Part shown: positions 14,742-23,194 of the stretch, one piece after another
Numbering within the stretch: the first letter of the stretch is position 1
How the letters are laid out: each line of letters begins with the position of its first letter
Source: a virus
Length of the DNA: 38,291 bases
Virus record (IMG/VR): IMGVR_UViG_3300020020_000099
Location: 1 to 38,291 of that record
Reading direction: 5' to 3' (one strand)
The notes under the pieces: model-generated
The model's input: only the letters and a program-made list of their open reading frames with translations
Told to the model about the DNA's origin: nothing
Database searches by the model: none
Position numbers and translations under genes: made by a program

Positions 14742-15177
14742 TACGGGCGAGGTGAGCAAGGCGCTGATCGCGCGCCTCTCGGGAGACGCGACGCTCATGG
14801 GCCTCACGCCCGACGGCGTGTATTTCGGCGAGGCCGCCCAGGGCAAGACGAAGTTCACCCTGGTGTCGCTGATCTCGGGGCGCGACGTGGCGCAGATGGC
14901 GACGCTGCCGGCGTCGCGACGGGCGTACGAAGACCTGCTCTATGCGGTGAAGGCGGTGGTCATTGGCACGTCGCGCACCGTGCCCGGGCAGGCGGCGGCG
15001 CGGATCGATGTGCTGCTGGAGGACAAACCGCTGACGATCGTCGGGTACGCGTGCCTCTCGATCGCGCGCACGGAACCCATCGACGACCCCGAGGTCGACG
15101 ACGTGGACAACTCGATTCGGTGGCAGCACCGCGGCGGCCGATATCGCATCCTCGCGGCTCCGGTGCAGGGAGGCTGA
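14734..15177 (+). CDS. Tail terminator (gpU/DUF3168-like)
   Basis: A 147-residue protein starting at GTG 14734 within the end of the preceding gene. The order helix (VSKALIARLSGDATLMGL), YFGEAAQGKTKFTLVSL, YEDLLYAVKAVVIG, a helix over GQAAARIDVLLEDKP and terminal strands fits the DUF3168 tail-terminator fold, which forms a ring that stops tail-tube growth and docks to the head. The tail tube gene follows after two bases. Confidence 0.75.
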   Translation: MPDTGEVSKALIARLSGDATLMGLTPDGVYFGEAAQGKTKFTLVSLISGRDVAQMATLPASRRAYEDLLYAVKAVVIGTSRTVPGQAAARIDVLLEDKPLTIVGYACLSIARTEPIDDPEVDDVDNSIRWQHRGGRYRILAAPVQGG

Positions 15178-15179
15178 AC

Positions 15180-15692
15180 ATGATCAAGAGCGGCCGCAAT
15201 GGCGAAGTGAAGTGGGACCCGGCCGGAGGCGCGGGAGCGGCAGCGACGACGCTGCTCTCCATTAAAGCGTTTTCGATCTCGATGAAGACCGACAAGATCA
15301 ACGTCACGTGCTTTCAGGACCAGAACAAGGTCTACGTGCCCGGGATGCCGGACATCAGCGGCACGCTCACCGGGTTCTGGAACTCGGACGACATGGCGCT
15401 GGTGCACGCCGCGCGCGCGACCGCGCCGGGCTATCTGATCCTGATTCCCGACATCACCGACGTGGACGCCGGCACGCCGGCCGCGCCGTTCGCCTGGGAG
15501 GGCTTGGCCTATCTCGACGCGGAGATCGATACCGACGTGGAGGGCGCGCCCGAACTCTCGGGGCAAATCCTCGCGGCCGGGCCGTGGACGTTCCCCGAGG
15601 ATGGTGGGGCGCTGCTGCGCGCACCCCTCGACACCAACGCGCAGATCGCGGCGCTGGAAGCGCAGCTGGCCAACCTGCGACGCGCGGCGTAA
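15180..15692 (+). CDS. Major tail tube protein
   Basis: A 170-residue, beta-rich protein beginning at ATG 15180. INVTCFQDQNKVYVPGMPDI, TGFWNSDDMALVHAA and FAWEGLAYLDAEIDTDVEGA fit siphovirus tail tube subunits (the gpV-like fold, related to Hcp and gp19). It would stack as hexamers to build the tube. Its place between tail terminator and tail chaperone genes is standard. The last 20 residues form a helix that may be removed or disordered. Confidence 0.82.
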   Translation: MIKSGRNGEVKWDPAGGAGAAATTLLSIKAFSISMKTDKINVTCFQDQNKVYVPGMPDISGTLTGFWNSDDMALVHAARATAPGYLILIPDITDVDAGTPAAPFAWEGLAYLDAEIDTDVEGAPELSGQILAAGPWTFPEDGGALLRAPLDTNAQIAALEAQLANLRRAA

Positions 15693-15702
15693 GGGCGGCC
15701 GG

Positions 15703-16002
15703 GTGTTCGAGACAGTCAGGCTGCGCGGGCCGGTCGGGTCGTTGCTCTGGGGCGATGACCCGACCGCGGTCGCGGCCGCCCTCGGGCCCTGGACGGCGAC
15801 CCGCGGCAGGAACCGGCGGGCGTGGGTCCTGCGCGCCACCGTGCGCGCCGTCGACACGTACCGCATTCGGCAGGTCCCGCTGCTGTTTCAGGCACGGCAG
15901 GCGCAGCGGCCGTTCGCCCACTGGCTCTTTCCCGTCGTGCCGCAGAGCGTGCGCGTGCAGGGCGGCGCGCTCGTCGCCAACCTCGGCCCACCAGAAGGGT
16001 GA
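15703..16002 (+). CDS. Hypothetical tail-module protein
   Basis: A 99-residue protein of unknown function, starting at GTG 15703 with GGGCGGCC upstream. It is basic and Trp/Arg-rich (ATRGRNRRAWVLRATVRAV) with alternating hydrophobic strands, and looks like a small beta protein. Genes between the tail tube and the chaperones are often minor tail or assembly factors. Confidence 0.55.
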   Translation: MFETVRLRGPVGSLLWGDDPTAVAAALGPWTATRGRNRRAWVLRATVRAVDTYRIRQVPLLFQARQAQRPFAHWLFPVVPQSVRVQGGALVANLGPPEG

Positions 16003-16008
16003 GATCGC

Positions 16009-16431
16009 ATGTCCGATGTCGTCGTGCCCGGCACCACCACGCTCGCGCTCTCGAGAGGCCGATCGATCACGGTTCGCAAGGAACTGAACCACGGCCAACA
16101 CACCGCCATGCAGGCCCGCAAGTATCGCGAGACCGACGAGGGCACGCTGCGGATCAACCCGGCCACCATCTCCGATGCGGTGGTGATCGCGTACCTCGTC
16201 GACTGGACCCTGACGGATCAGCGCGGCCAGCCGATCGAGATTCTGGGCTTGCCGGCGAACGAGTTGCAGGACGTGCTGAACAATCTGCGGCAACCCGTGG
16301 CCGATGAAGTGAAGCGCGCCGTGCAGGCGCACGACGCGGCGGTGCAGGCGGCCGCCGAGGCGGAAAAAAAAACCGAGTCACCCGGCGCGCCATCGCCCTC
16401 GACCTCGCCGTCTGCCGCGCCACCGGCCTGA
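16009..16431 (+). CDS. Tail assembly chaperone, short form (gpG-like)
   Basis: A 140-residue protein with a compact N-terminal domain (TITLRK-like strands in SITVRKELNHG, an ARKYRETDEG turn, AVVIAYLVDWTLTDQRG and a NELQDVLNNLRQPVADEVKRAV helix) and a low-complexity Ser/Pro/Ala tail after the A-run at 16364-16372. It sits directly before the tape measure gene, where siphoviruses encode the gpG/gpGT pair that coats the tape measure protein during tail assembly. The low-complexity tail is read only without frameshifting. Confidence 0.75.
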   Translation: MSDVVVPGTTTLALSRGRSITVRKELNHGQHTAMQARKYRETDEGTLRINPATISDAVVIAYLVDWTLTDQRGQPIEILGLPANELQDVLNNLRQPVADEVKRAVQAHDAAVQAAAEAEKKTESPGAPSPSTSPSAAPPA

Positions 16432-16514
16432 GTTGGAGCACCGTGCAGGCGCTCCCCGAGCACGTCTTTGCCATCCTGACCGACGACCTGCGGCGCCGGC
16501 CGCGCGCGGAGTGA
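16009..16514 (+). CDS. Tail assembly chaperone, -1 frameshift product (gpGT-like)
   Basis: If ribosomes slip back one base at the A-run, the product keeps 121 residues of the short form and gains 47 from the -1 frame. The added part is an ordered helical segment, RRAIALDLAVCRATGLSWST and ALPEHVFAILTDDL, ending at TGA 16512-16514, ten bases before the tape measure ATG. The added frame has no start codon of its own in a sensible place and is protein-like, unlike the Ser/Pro/Ala tail of the zero frame. The total is about 168 residues. Lambda G/GT is the model; use and efficiency here are inferred. Confidence 0.7.
16365..16371 (+). promoter_or_regulatory. Slippery heptamer A-AAA-AAA
   Basis: Nine adenines (16364-16372) in a GC-rich gene contain A_AAA_AAA with the zero-frame codons AAA AAA (Lys-Lys), a classic -1 slip site. 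Slippage leads to AAC and the gpT-like frame. I see no certain downstream pseudoknot. Confidence 0.72.
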
Positions 16515-16523
16515 ATCGCCACC

Positions 16524-18368
16524 ATGTCGCCACTCGCCGGATCCATCGACGCTGACTTCTCCGAGTTCGTCGGGGAAGCCCAGAAGGCCGAAGCCGGGCT
16601 CGCCGCCATCCAGCAGGAGGCGGCGAAGACCGAAGGCGCGATCACCGAGATGGCCACCGCCACCACCACCACGGCGGCCGCGACCGGCGACGCGATCAGC
16701 GGCCTGGGCACCAAGGCCACCGGCACCACCAGCGGCTTCACCATGATGGCCGGCAGCCTGAAGACCGCCGACAAGACGCTCGGCGCGTTCGGCATCTCGG
16801 TCAACAAAGAGATCGGCATGTTGGAGGAGCTGGGGCAGATCTCCGGCCAGACCGCCGCCGATATCGGGCTCGTCGGGTCGGCCGTGTCGGTGGCCGGCGC
16901 CGCGCTCGCCGGCTGGAACATCGGCCGCGTGATCGCCGAGGTGACCGGCGCCGATCAAGCGTTCGCGAACCTCGGCGCGCGCCTCATGGGGTGGGGCGAT
17001 CTCGCCGGCGAGACAGCGGCCGCGAAAGCCGACGTGCTCGCGCGCGCCACCGCGAACGCCGGGCGACAGATCACCGACATGACCGAGGCGATCAAGATCA
17101 ACTACGACGCCGTGCAGAAGCACGCCGAGCAGTACAACACCGCCGCCAATCGCGCGAGCCAATGGGACCGCGAACTCGCGAAGCTCGGGCCGCGCCAAAA
17201 GGAATTGCGCGCGGAGATCGAGTCAGGGAACTCGACGGTCGAACAGATGACGCGCCACTTCAAGGTGTCGGCCGAGGCGATCGATTTCCTCACCCGCAAA
17301 ATGCAGGAGGAAACGGCCGCGCGGAAGGAAGCCAACGCCGAGGCGCAAAAGTACGCCGACGCGCTGCAGGACCTCACCGCGCTGCGGAAGGGCGAGGCCG
17401 CGGTCATGGCGGAACTCGGGCCCGCGACGACCGCGGCGATCAAGGGATATCTCGACCTAGGCGCGTCGCAGGCCACGCTCGCCACCGCCTACGGCCTCAC
17501 GGCCGCGCAGATTCGCACCGTCGCCGACGCCCATAAGACCGAGACCGCGGCCGCCCAGGAAGCCGCGAAGGCCGGCGCCGCCGCCTCGGAGTTCGTCAAC
17601 GAAGTCCGCACCGCGCACGCCCGCGAGCAGGCCGACGCGCAGGCGACCGCGTTCCAGAAGCAGCTACTCGCCCTCGGCACGTGGCGCGCCGAACAGATGG
17701 CGTCGCTCGCCGAGACCAAGGGGGCGACGGTCGCGCAGTACGAAGACCTCGCGCGCATCTACGACGAAAAGCTCGGCGCCATGAACGCGGCGCACGCGGC
17801 CTCGATGGCCGCCCAAGTGAAGGGCACTGAAACGGTGATGTCCGCCGAGGATCAGCGGTGGGCGCGCAACCTGGAACAGCAGGCCGCCGCCATCCAGCAC
17901 GCCCAGGACTACGGCCTCACGCTCGCCCAGGCGTACAAGGACCTCGGCATCTCTGCGGACGAGTCATTCGGCCTGGTGACGGCCGGCGCGAATGAGGGGC
18001 GCGTCGCGATCGACGGCGCGACCGGCGCGGTGGGGCGGATGTCGGTGCAGCTGCAAGACCTGCAATCGCAGGCGCGCAACGCGTTCGAACAGCTACAAGC
18101 CGGCATGGCGCTGGTCGAGGCCTACCGCGACGCCGGCGTCGCGACCGGCACCCAGACCGCGATGGGCGGGTACAACTTCCAGCGGCAGCGGGACACGCTG
18201 CTGCCGACCTATAGCAATCTGACGCCGACCGATCTGGCCACGCCCTGGGGCAAGGGCGGCGCGACCGCGACCACCACGAACCTGAACGTCAGCGTGAACA
18301 ATGCCGGCGCCGAGGACATCGCGCAGCGCTTGGTCACCGAGATGCGGCATAGCGGGGTCCGCTTCTGA
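16524..18368 (+). CDS. Tail tape measure protein
   Basis: A 614-residue, long, mostly helical protein rich in Ala, Glu, Gln, Lys and Thr with coiled-coil stretches (about 195-290 and 345-425). A Gly/Ala-rich hydrophobic segment at about 110-140 (DIGLVGSAVSVAGAALAGW) is typical of tape measures. This protein sets tail length and may form a channel during DNA entry. At roughly 0.15 nm per residue it predicts a tail near 90 nm, a modest siphovirus tail. It follows the frameshifted chaperones. Its stop overlaps the next ATG (TGATG). Confidence 0.85.
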   Translation: MSPLAGSIDADFSEFVGEAQKAEAGLAAIQQEAAKTEGAITEMATATTTTAAATGDAISGLGTKATGTTSGFTMMAGSLKTADKTLGAFGISVNKEIGMLEELGQISGQTAADIGLVGSAVSVAGAALAGWNIGRVIAEVTGADQAFANLGARLMGWGDLAGETAAAKADVLARATANAGRQITDMTEAIKINYDAVQKHAEQYNTAANRASQWDRELAKLGPRQKELRAEIESGNSTVEQMTRHFKVSAEAIDFLTRKMQEETAARKEANAEAQKYADALQDLTALRKGEAAVMAELGPATTAAIKGYLDLGASQATLATAYGLTAAQIRTVADAHKTETAAAQEAAKAGAAASEFVNEVRTAHAREQADAQATAFQKQLLALGTWRAEQMASLAETKGATVAQYEDLARIYDEKLGAMNAAHAASMAAQVKGTETVMSAEDQRWARNLEQQAAAIQHAQDYGLTLAQAYKDLGISADESFGLVTAGANEGRVAIDGATGAVGRMSVQLQDLQSQARNAFEQLQAGMALVEAYRDAGVATGTQTAMGGYNFQRQRDTLLPTYSNLTPTDLATPWGKGGATATTTNLNVSVNNAGAEDIAQRLVTEMRHSGVRF

Positions 18369-20764
18369 TGCCCTCGCACCTGCACGTTCCTGGCTGCGCG
18401 CGGCTGAACATCATGCGGCTCAACGCCGCGCGCCTGAACTACTACGAGCCCGTCGTGCTCGGCAGTGTGGGCGGCGTCGACCAATCGAAGAACCTGCGCA
18501 TCGAGGGCGCGAGCGTGCAGCACGTCCTCAACGAACAGCCCGACACCGCCGCGGTCAGTGCGCATGGCTTCACGCCGGTCGCCGGCCAGACGCTCGCGAT
18601 CTACAACGGGGACCGCGCCCTCGACCACCAACTGTTTGGCGGCCGGCTGATCGAGACCACCGTCCGCTATGAGCAGAAGCCGGGCAACGTCGCGTGGGAC
18701 CTGCGCGGGATCGATCCGACGTGGCTGCTCAATCGCCGGCGGGCCCTCGCCACGTATACCGGCCTGAGCGCGTCGGCGATCGTGCTCGACCTGATGACGC
18801 TGGCGCGCGGGATCACCACCAACAACGTCGCGCCGAACCTGCCGGTGATCGACGAGATCTCGTTTGTGAATGAAACCCTCGCGACCTGCCTGACCGCGGT
18901 CTGCGAGCGCATCGGCGGCTATTGGTACCAAGATTACGCCGACGATCTGCACGTCTTCCTCAACGAGGCGACGGCGGCGAATCCGATCACCGACGCGAAC
19001 GGCCACGGCTCCAGCGACCATTCACTCACCGAAGATCTCTCGCAGGTCGTGACCAAGGTGATCGCGCGCGGCGCCAGCGTCGGCGCCGCGGTCGACGTGG
19101 CGGCCGGCGCCGCGGAACTCCCGGTCGACCTCGGCGACCAGCAGAATTTTTACAACGTCAGCGGCGGCCTCGCGGAGGCGGGCGCGCAGCGCATCACCTA
19201 CACCGGCGTGCGCGGCCTGGGCGCGGTCGGCGCGCTCGTCGGTGCGGGGAACGCCCCGAGCACCGCGCCGATCGTCACCCAGGCGGGCCCGGGCGGCAGT
19301 ACCTCGGCGCTCATCGTGGGCGGCGTCTACAAGTACGCCGTCAGCTTCGTGACCGCGAGCGGCGAGACGCTGCCGGGCCCGATCGGGACCGGCGCCCCCT
19401 CGGGCGCGATGCCACCGAACCCGGTGCAGATCACGGCGCGTGATGGCACGTACGGCCCGAGCGGGCTCGACCCCAATCAGCCGGTCGTCGGCGGCACGTA
19501 TCGGCTGCGGATCACCTTCAACTTCGACGTGATGTCGTACGGCATCGGCCCGGCCTCGGTGCCCGTGATCTACAACGGCAAATATTGGCAACTCTATTTC
19601 GGCACGACGGCGATCACGCCCGAGGGGATCGTCTACTTTCCCGAACTGCACCCGGGGTTCGTGCCGCCGACCGGCCGCTATCAGCAGATCTGGATCGACC
19701 GCACCGTGAACGGCGGCAGCACGTTCTACGGCGCGGGGTTTTTCAATATGCCGACCGCGGCGGGCGTGCAAGCAGGGCCGGGCGGCTGGTTCCAGATGAC
19801 AACGCTGTGGAGCGATGCCGACACCATCGGTGGGGCGGGCGGGATTCGCCCTGGCGCGGCGGGACCACCGTTCAGCGCGCTCTATCTGAGCCAGATCCCA
19901 AAGTCGACGCTGCCGGCCGTCACCTCGCGGAAGCTCTATCGCACCGCCACGAACGGCACGCAACTCAAACTGCTCGCGGCGCTCAACACGTCCGACACCG
20001 CGTACCTCGACATCAAGGCCGATGCGACGCTCGGCGCCAACGCGCCAAACGCCGACACCTCCGCGATCCCGTCGGACACGGCGCAGCAGGTCGTCGCCGG
20101 GTCGCCGACGCTGCCGGTGTCGGCCACCGGCCCGTTCGAGAACGACGGCGGCGCCGGGTGGGCGCGCGTCGGGAACATGGTGGTGAGCTACACCGGCATC
20201 GGCACCGGCCTGCTCACCGGCCTTCCGGCGAGCGGGCCCGGCGCGCTCTCCGCGACCGTGCGCTATGGCGCGCAGGTCCTCGTGCAGCCGCGCCTCGTCG
20301 GCGTCGCGGGGGTGGTCCGCGCGCTGCGCAAGGGGGCGCCGGTCACCATCCGCCTGGAGGTGGAGAACGTGGCCGCGCAGGATGCGTTCGCGGCGCGCCT
20401 CGGGCCGCCCGCCACGCGCGCAGACGGCGTCATCGAGGAGCCCTATACCAACGGGCAAATGACGCTCCTCGAGTTGCAGGACTACGCCGACGCGCTGCTG
20501 GCCGATCGCAAAGATCCGCGCCGCACGTGGCGGTTCTTCACCCGCGACCCCTCGTGTCAGGTGGGCCGGTTGATCACGGTGGCGCTCACGAAGCCGCCGA
20601 TCAGCGGGACGTTCCGCATTCAGCGCATGACCTTCAGCGAGATCGCGATCACCGGCGGCCTCGCGCGGCTGCCACCGAAGGTGCAGGTCGAGGCGACGAA
20701 CAAGTTGTTTACCTTTGCGGACCTGCTGCGGCGCATCCGCGGCCGGGAAGGCGGCGCTCAATGA
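18368..20764 (+). CDS. Tail tip/hub protein with inserted Ig-like domains
   Basis: This 798-residue protein is probably the distal tail hub. Residues 1-225 resemble the start of gp27-like hubs (GQTLAIYNGDRALDHQLFGG, an IDPTWLLNRRRALATYTG stretch, CLTAVCERIGGYWYQDYADD). The matching end is at about 630-798 (VRALRKGAPVTIRLEVENV, LELQDYADALLADRK, PPISGTFRIQRMTFSEI). Between them lie repeated FN3/Ig-like strands: VGGVYKYAVSFVTASGETLP near 316, a VVGGTYRLRITFNFDV stretch near 375 and SRKLYRTATNGTQLKLLAAL near 520. So a hub appears split by a large insert of surface-type domains that may bind host glycans. The assignment is by layout and position. Confidence 0.72.
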   Translation: MPSHLHVPGCARLNIMRLNAARLNYYEPVVLGSVGGVDQSKNLRIEGASVQHVLNEQPDTAAVSAHGFTPVAGQTLAIYNGDRALDHQLFGGRLIETTVRYEQKPGNVAWDLRGIDPTWLLNRRRALATYTGLSASAIVLDLMTLARGITTNNVAPNLPVIDEISFVNETLATCLTAVCERIGGYWYQDYADDLHVFLNEATAANPITDANGHGSSDHSLTEDLSQVVTKVIARGASVGAAVDVAAGAAELPVDLGDQQNFYNVSGGLAEAGAQRITYTGVRGLGAVGALVGAGNAPSTAPIVTQAGPGGSTSALIVGGVYKYAVSFVTASGETLPGPIGTGAPSGAMPPNPVQITARDGTYGPSGLDPNQPVVGGTYRLRITFNFDVMSYGIGPASVPVIYNGKYWQLYFGTTAITPEGIVYFPELHPGFVPPTGRYQQIWIDRTVNGGSTFYGAGFFNMPTAAGVQAGPGGWFQMTTLWSDADTIGGAGGIRPGAAGPPFSALYLSQIPKSTLPAVTSRKLYRTATNGTQLKLLAALNTSDTAYLDIKADATLGANAPNADTSAIPSDTAQQVVAGSPTLPVSATGPFENDGGAGWARVGNMVVSYTGIGTGLLTGLPASGPGALSATVRYGAQVLVQPRLVGVAGVVRALRKGAPVTIRLEVENVAAQDAFAARLGPPATRADGVIEEPYTNGQMTLLELQDYADALLADRKDPRRTWRFFTRDPSCQVGRLITVALTKPPISGTFRIQRMTFSEIAITGGLARLPPKVQVEATNKLFTFADLLRRIRGREGGAQ

Positions 20765-21300
20765 CGCTCGACAAGACGTGGTTCAACGCGCTCGTCAACG
20801 ACGACGGATCGAACGCGCTCGGGACCGTGTGGAACAAAGAACGCATCGCAGAACTGCTGGCGAGCATCGACGCGATTCAGCAGCAGTGTTGTTTGCTGTC
20901 CACGAGCGTCAACCTGTCCTGGGGCACTGGCGTCTGGGCGAAGGTGGGCTTTGGGACCGAGCACTTCGATCCGAAGAATATGCACGCCGCCAACGACACG
21001 GAGATCTGGCTGCCGGCGGGCACGTATCAGATCGACGCGCAGTGCACGTGGCCGGAAAGTACCGCCGGAATGCGCGGGATGCACCTCGCCTTCAACGACG
21101 TGAACGTGATGTCGCCCCCGGGCTACCAGTTCATTCAGCCGTTCACGAGCGGGCTCGGCATCGGCGTGAATCACCGGCTCACCACGCTCTATCTCGCGCC
21201 GGTGCCGCAGCGAATGTCCGTGCACCTGTATCAGAACAGCGGCATCGCGCAGGTCATTCCGGCGACCGGCGTGAGCGTCGGCGTGTTTCGCATTAGCTAA
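20761..21300 (+). CDS. Receptor-binding tail protein candidate (C1q/TNF-like head)
   Basis: A 179-residue protein. An N-terminal helix (ERIAELLASIDAIQQQCCLL) could trimerise and attach to the tail. The rest (about 50-179) is beta-rich with WAKVGFGTEHFDPKNMHAAN, IWLPAGTYQIDAQCTWPES and MSVHLYQNSGIAQV, resembling the jelly-roll of C1q/TNF-like domains at phage fibre tips. It starts by ATGA overlap with the hub gene, so a host-recognition role is likely. Confidence 0.65.
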   Translation: MTLDKTWFNALVNDDGSNALGTVWNKERIAELLASIDAIQQQCCLLSTSVNLSWGTGVWAKVGFGTEHFDPKNMHAANDTEIWLPAGTYQIDAQCTWPESTAGMRGMHLAFNDVNVMSPPGYQFIQPFTSGLGIGVNHRLTTLYLAPVPQRMSVHLYQNSGIAQVIPATGVSVGVFRIS

Positions 21301-21323
21301 CCAGGCAGAACAGGAGCAGACCG

Positions 21324-21596
21324 ATGCCGATCGTACAGGCGGGCAAACCAGTCAGCGCGGATTCGATCAAGGCGACGGCGGGCAACGTGGCGACGATGAT
21401 CCGTGACTACGTGCAGGACGGGATCGACTTCAAGGTGCAACTCGAATCGTGGCCCGATGCCGACCTGCTCGCGCTCGGCCTCTCCCAGGAGGAAGTGAAC
21501 GCGATCAAGGGGTTCTTCGTCGGCGACCTGCCGGCAATCGCCGCGCAGATTCAGGCGTCGGTGTGGATCAAGCAGCTGCTCGGGACCGGCGTCTGA
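21324..21596 (+). CDS. Hypothetical protein near the tail tip
   Basis: A 90-residue, largely helical protein of unknown function with a possible ribosome-binding site AGGAGCAG before ATG 21324. NVATMIRDYVQDGIDFKVQLESW and LGLSQEEVNAIKGFF suggest two helical hairpins. It lies between the receptor-binding candidate and the holin candidate, so it could be structural or lysis-related. Confidence 0.55.
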   Translation: MPIVQAGKPVSADSIKATAGNVATMIRDYVQDGIDFKVQLESWPDADLLALGLSQEEVNAIKGFFVGDLPAIAAQIQASVWIKQLLGTGV

Positions 21597-21599
21597 ACG

Positions 21600-21920
21600 G
21601 TGGCGCCACCGCCCACGTTTCGCCGCCGGCCGGACGCGCGCGATTGGGCAGGGCGCAGCGCGTTCGTGCTTGCGTGCGGGCTCGCGTCTGGGTGGGCGGG
21701 AGGCCTGCTGATCGCGGCGATTCAGGGCGGGCCGATCAGCGAACACAGCGCGGACCTGCTCGCCACCCTCGGCGGCGCCATGGCCGGCGCGGTGGCCACC
21801 TACCTCGGCTCGTCATTGAACCTGGGCGGCAGCACCCGGCGCCGCGCAGACCAACGGCTCACGACTCCCGAGGCCGAGGCGCCGGCCGATCCTGCGACGG
21901 ATCGTTCCCCCGCTGGATGA
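21600..21920 (+). CDS. Holin candidate, two membrane segments
   Basis: A 106-residue protein starting at GTG 21600. It has a basic N-terminus, a first hydrophobic stretch at about 20-42 (AFVLACGLASGWAGGLLIAA), a short polar link, a second at about 53-72 (LLATLGGAMAGAVATYLGSS) and a charged C-terminus. This topology suits a class II-like phage holin, and the position at the end of the tail genes is typical. No endolysin follows. The 3' end overlaps a leftward gene by 62 bases. Confidence 0.55.
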   Translation: MAPPPTFRRRPDARDWAGRSAFVLACGLASGWAGGLLIAAIQGGPISEHSADLLATLGGAMAGAVATYLGSSLNLGGSTRRRADQRLTTPEAEAPADPATDRSPAG

Positions 21921-22161
21921 CCGCGCGCACGGTCGGACAGTCGGCATAGTGCACCCAGGCCGCCTGCACGAACGTCTGGCCGACCTCGCGCGCGGCCGCC
22001 GGCACCTCGGGATGCCGCAGCGCGAGTTGCACCAGGGCGACGAGTTGGAACACCGTCGCCGGCAGGAACCCCACTTCCATGATCGGCGCGCGCTGGAGCT
22101 CGTCGGCCATCCGCTCCACGGTCGCGGCCTCGTCTGGGTCGCCCACGCTGTCACCCTCCAT
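21859..22161 (-). CDS. Hypothetical protein, last gene of the leftward block
   Basis: A 100-residue protein of unknown function. MEVGFLPATVFQLVALVQLA and VPAAAREVGQTFVQAAWVHY suggest a helical core. It starts inside the end of the preceding leftward gene (11-base overlap) and its 3' end overlaps the holin candidate tail to tail, so its last 20 codons are less certain. Confidence 0.5.
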   Translation of the reverse strand: MEGDSVGDPDEAATVERMADELQRAPIMEVGFLPATVFQLVALVQLALRHPEVPAAAREVGQTFVQAAWVHYADCPTVRAVIQRGNDPSQDRPAPRPRES

Positions 22162-22594
22162 TCAACCGCCTGAGCGAGCGTTCCGCGCGGCGCCGTTCCC
22201 CAGGCCGCAGCACCCACGATCCACCGCGGCCCGGGCGATACGGCGCGATCGCTTTCCGCAGCGCCCACTTCGTGCGGCGCGGCGCCTGCCGATAGGCCTC
22301 GACCAGTTCCTCGGTGCGCGCGTGCCCCGTGAGGGCATCGAGGCGGGTCGTGTAGCGGAGTTGGTGCCCGTCGAAGGGCCCGCCGAAGATCATCGTCTCC
22401 CAAAGGATCGGCGGGCCGCCGGACCATGCGTGGTCGAGGCCGAGGAACACCGTCGAGACCTGGGAATGGCTCGCCGGCCGCGTGCGGAGTACCACGCGAT
22501 CGGAGTGGTGGGTCTCGAACCACAGCGCCCACGTCATCGCGGCGACGGCCACCGGCTCGCCGTCATCGCCGAGGATGTAGTAGTCGGGCCTCAT
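22151..22594 (-). CDS. Conserved hypothetical phage protein
   Basis: A 147-residue protein. DYYILGDDGEPVAVAAMTWA, STVFLGLDHAWSGGPPILWE and TMIFGGPFDGHQLRYTT resemble an unnamed protein family met in phages and bacterial mobile DNA; no activity is known to me. The C-terminal 40 residues are strongly basic. The ATG at 22594 overlaps the upstream gene's stop (ATGA), which makes it better than the longer in-frame start at 22672. Confidence 0.68.
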   Translation of the reverse strand: MRPDYYILGDDGEPVAVAAMTWALWFETHHSDRVVLRTRPASHSQVSTVFLGLDHAWSGGPPILWETMIFGGPFDGHQLRYTTRLDALTGHARTEELVEAYRQAPRRTKWALRKAIAPYRPGRGGSWVLRPGERRRAERSLRRLNGG

Positions 22595-22917
22595 GACCAG
22601 CAGGCCTCCCGCCCGCACTCGAAGCACGAGCCGCCGATATGCGCGGCCGCGCGGTGGCCGCACGTGCGACACACGCAGTCGGCCGACGCGTCGAATAGGC
22701 GCGCCGGGATGCCGAACATCCGCGCCACCTCGCGGCGGAAGGCCTCGCGGTGTTCGTTGACCAGGGTTTCAATCGGCGAGGTGCCGGCGAAGGGCGGCTC
22801 GGTATCCACGATCTCCAGGTTCGTGAGCCAGCAGTCGGCCTGATGCTTCGTCGCGCCGCCCATCAACGGCGCGCCGCACCACAGGCAATGGCTCGGCAGG
22901 TCAGGCGTCCGCGTCAT
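22591..22917 (-). CDS. Hypothetical double zinc-cluster protein
   Basis: A 108-residue protein with two metal-binding clusters: C11/C14 with H25 and C29, and C83/C86 with C98/C101 (CRTCGHRAAAHIGGSCFECG). A helix between them (TLVNEHREAFRREVARMF) may mediate protein contacts. The function is unknown; it could bind nucleic acid. The gene is coupled by short overlaps to both neighbours. Confidence 0.62.
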   Translation of the reverse strand: MTRTPDLPSHCLWCGAPLMGGATKHQADCWLTNLEIVDTEPPFAGTSPIETLVNEHREAFRREVARMFGIPARLFDASADCVCRTCGHRAAAHIGGSCFECGREACWS

Positions 22918-23191
22918 CTGCTCCCGCCTCGATCGCCGAGCAGAGCACCACGTCGCCCACGATGAAGTCGCCGAATTGCAGGCGCGAGATCATGAGCAGG
23001 GTGGCGCCCTGGTTGTACGGGAGTTCGAGGCGCTTGCCGTCTTCGTTCACAAACAGCCACCGCCCATCGGGCGCGCGCAGGCCTTCGATATATCCGCCCA
23101 CGATCCCTTGCAGTTCGGCGAGCGTGAACTCGCGCCCGTTGCCCGGCGTGATCTCGCGCGGCTCGCCGCTCGCAGGGATGACGGTCGCCAT
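22901..23191 (-). CDS. DUF3846-like protein
   Basis: A 96-residue protein. FTLAELQGIVGGYIEGLRAP, then a WLFVNEDGKRLELPYNQGAT stretch and GDFIVGDVVLCS, matches DUF3846, a small family widespread in phages and plasmids with no established activity. It lies in the middle of the leftward block. Confidence 0.72.
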   Translation of the reverse strand: MATVIPASGEPREITPGNGREFTLAELQGIVGGYIEGLRAPDGRWLFVNEDGKRLELPYNQGATLLMISRLQFGDFIVGDVVLCSAIEAGADDADA

Positions 23192-23194
23192 CGT

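Noticed and set aside
16371-16514. The gpT-like segment as a separate gene
   Set aside because: No suitable start codon or ribosome site; the A-run and phase fit a frameshift extension of the upstream gene.
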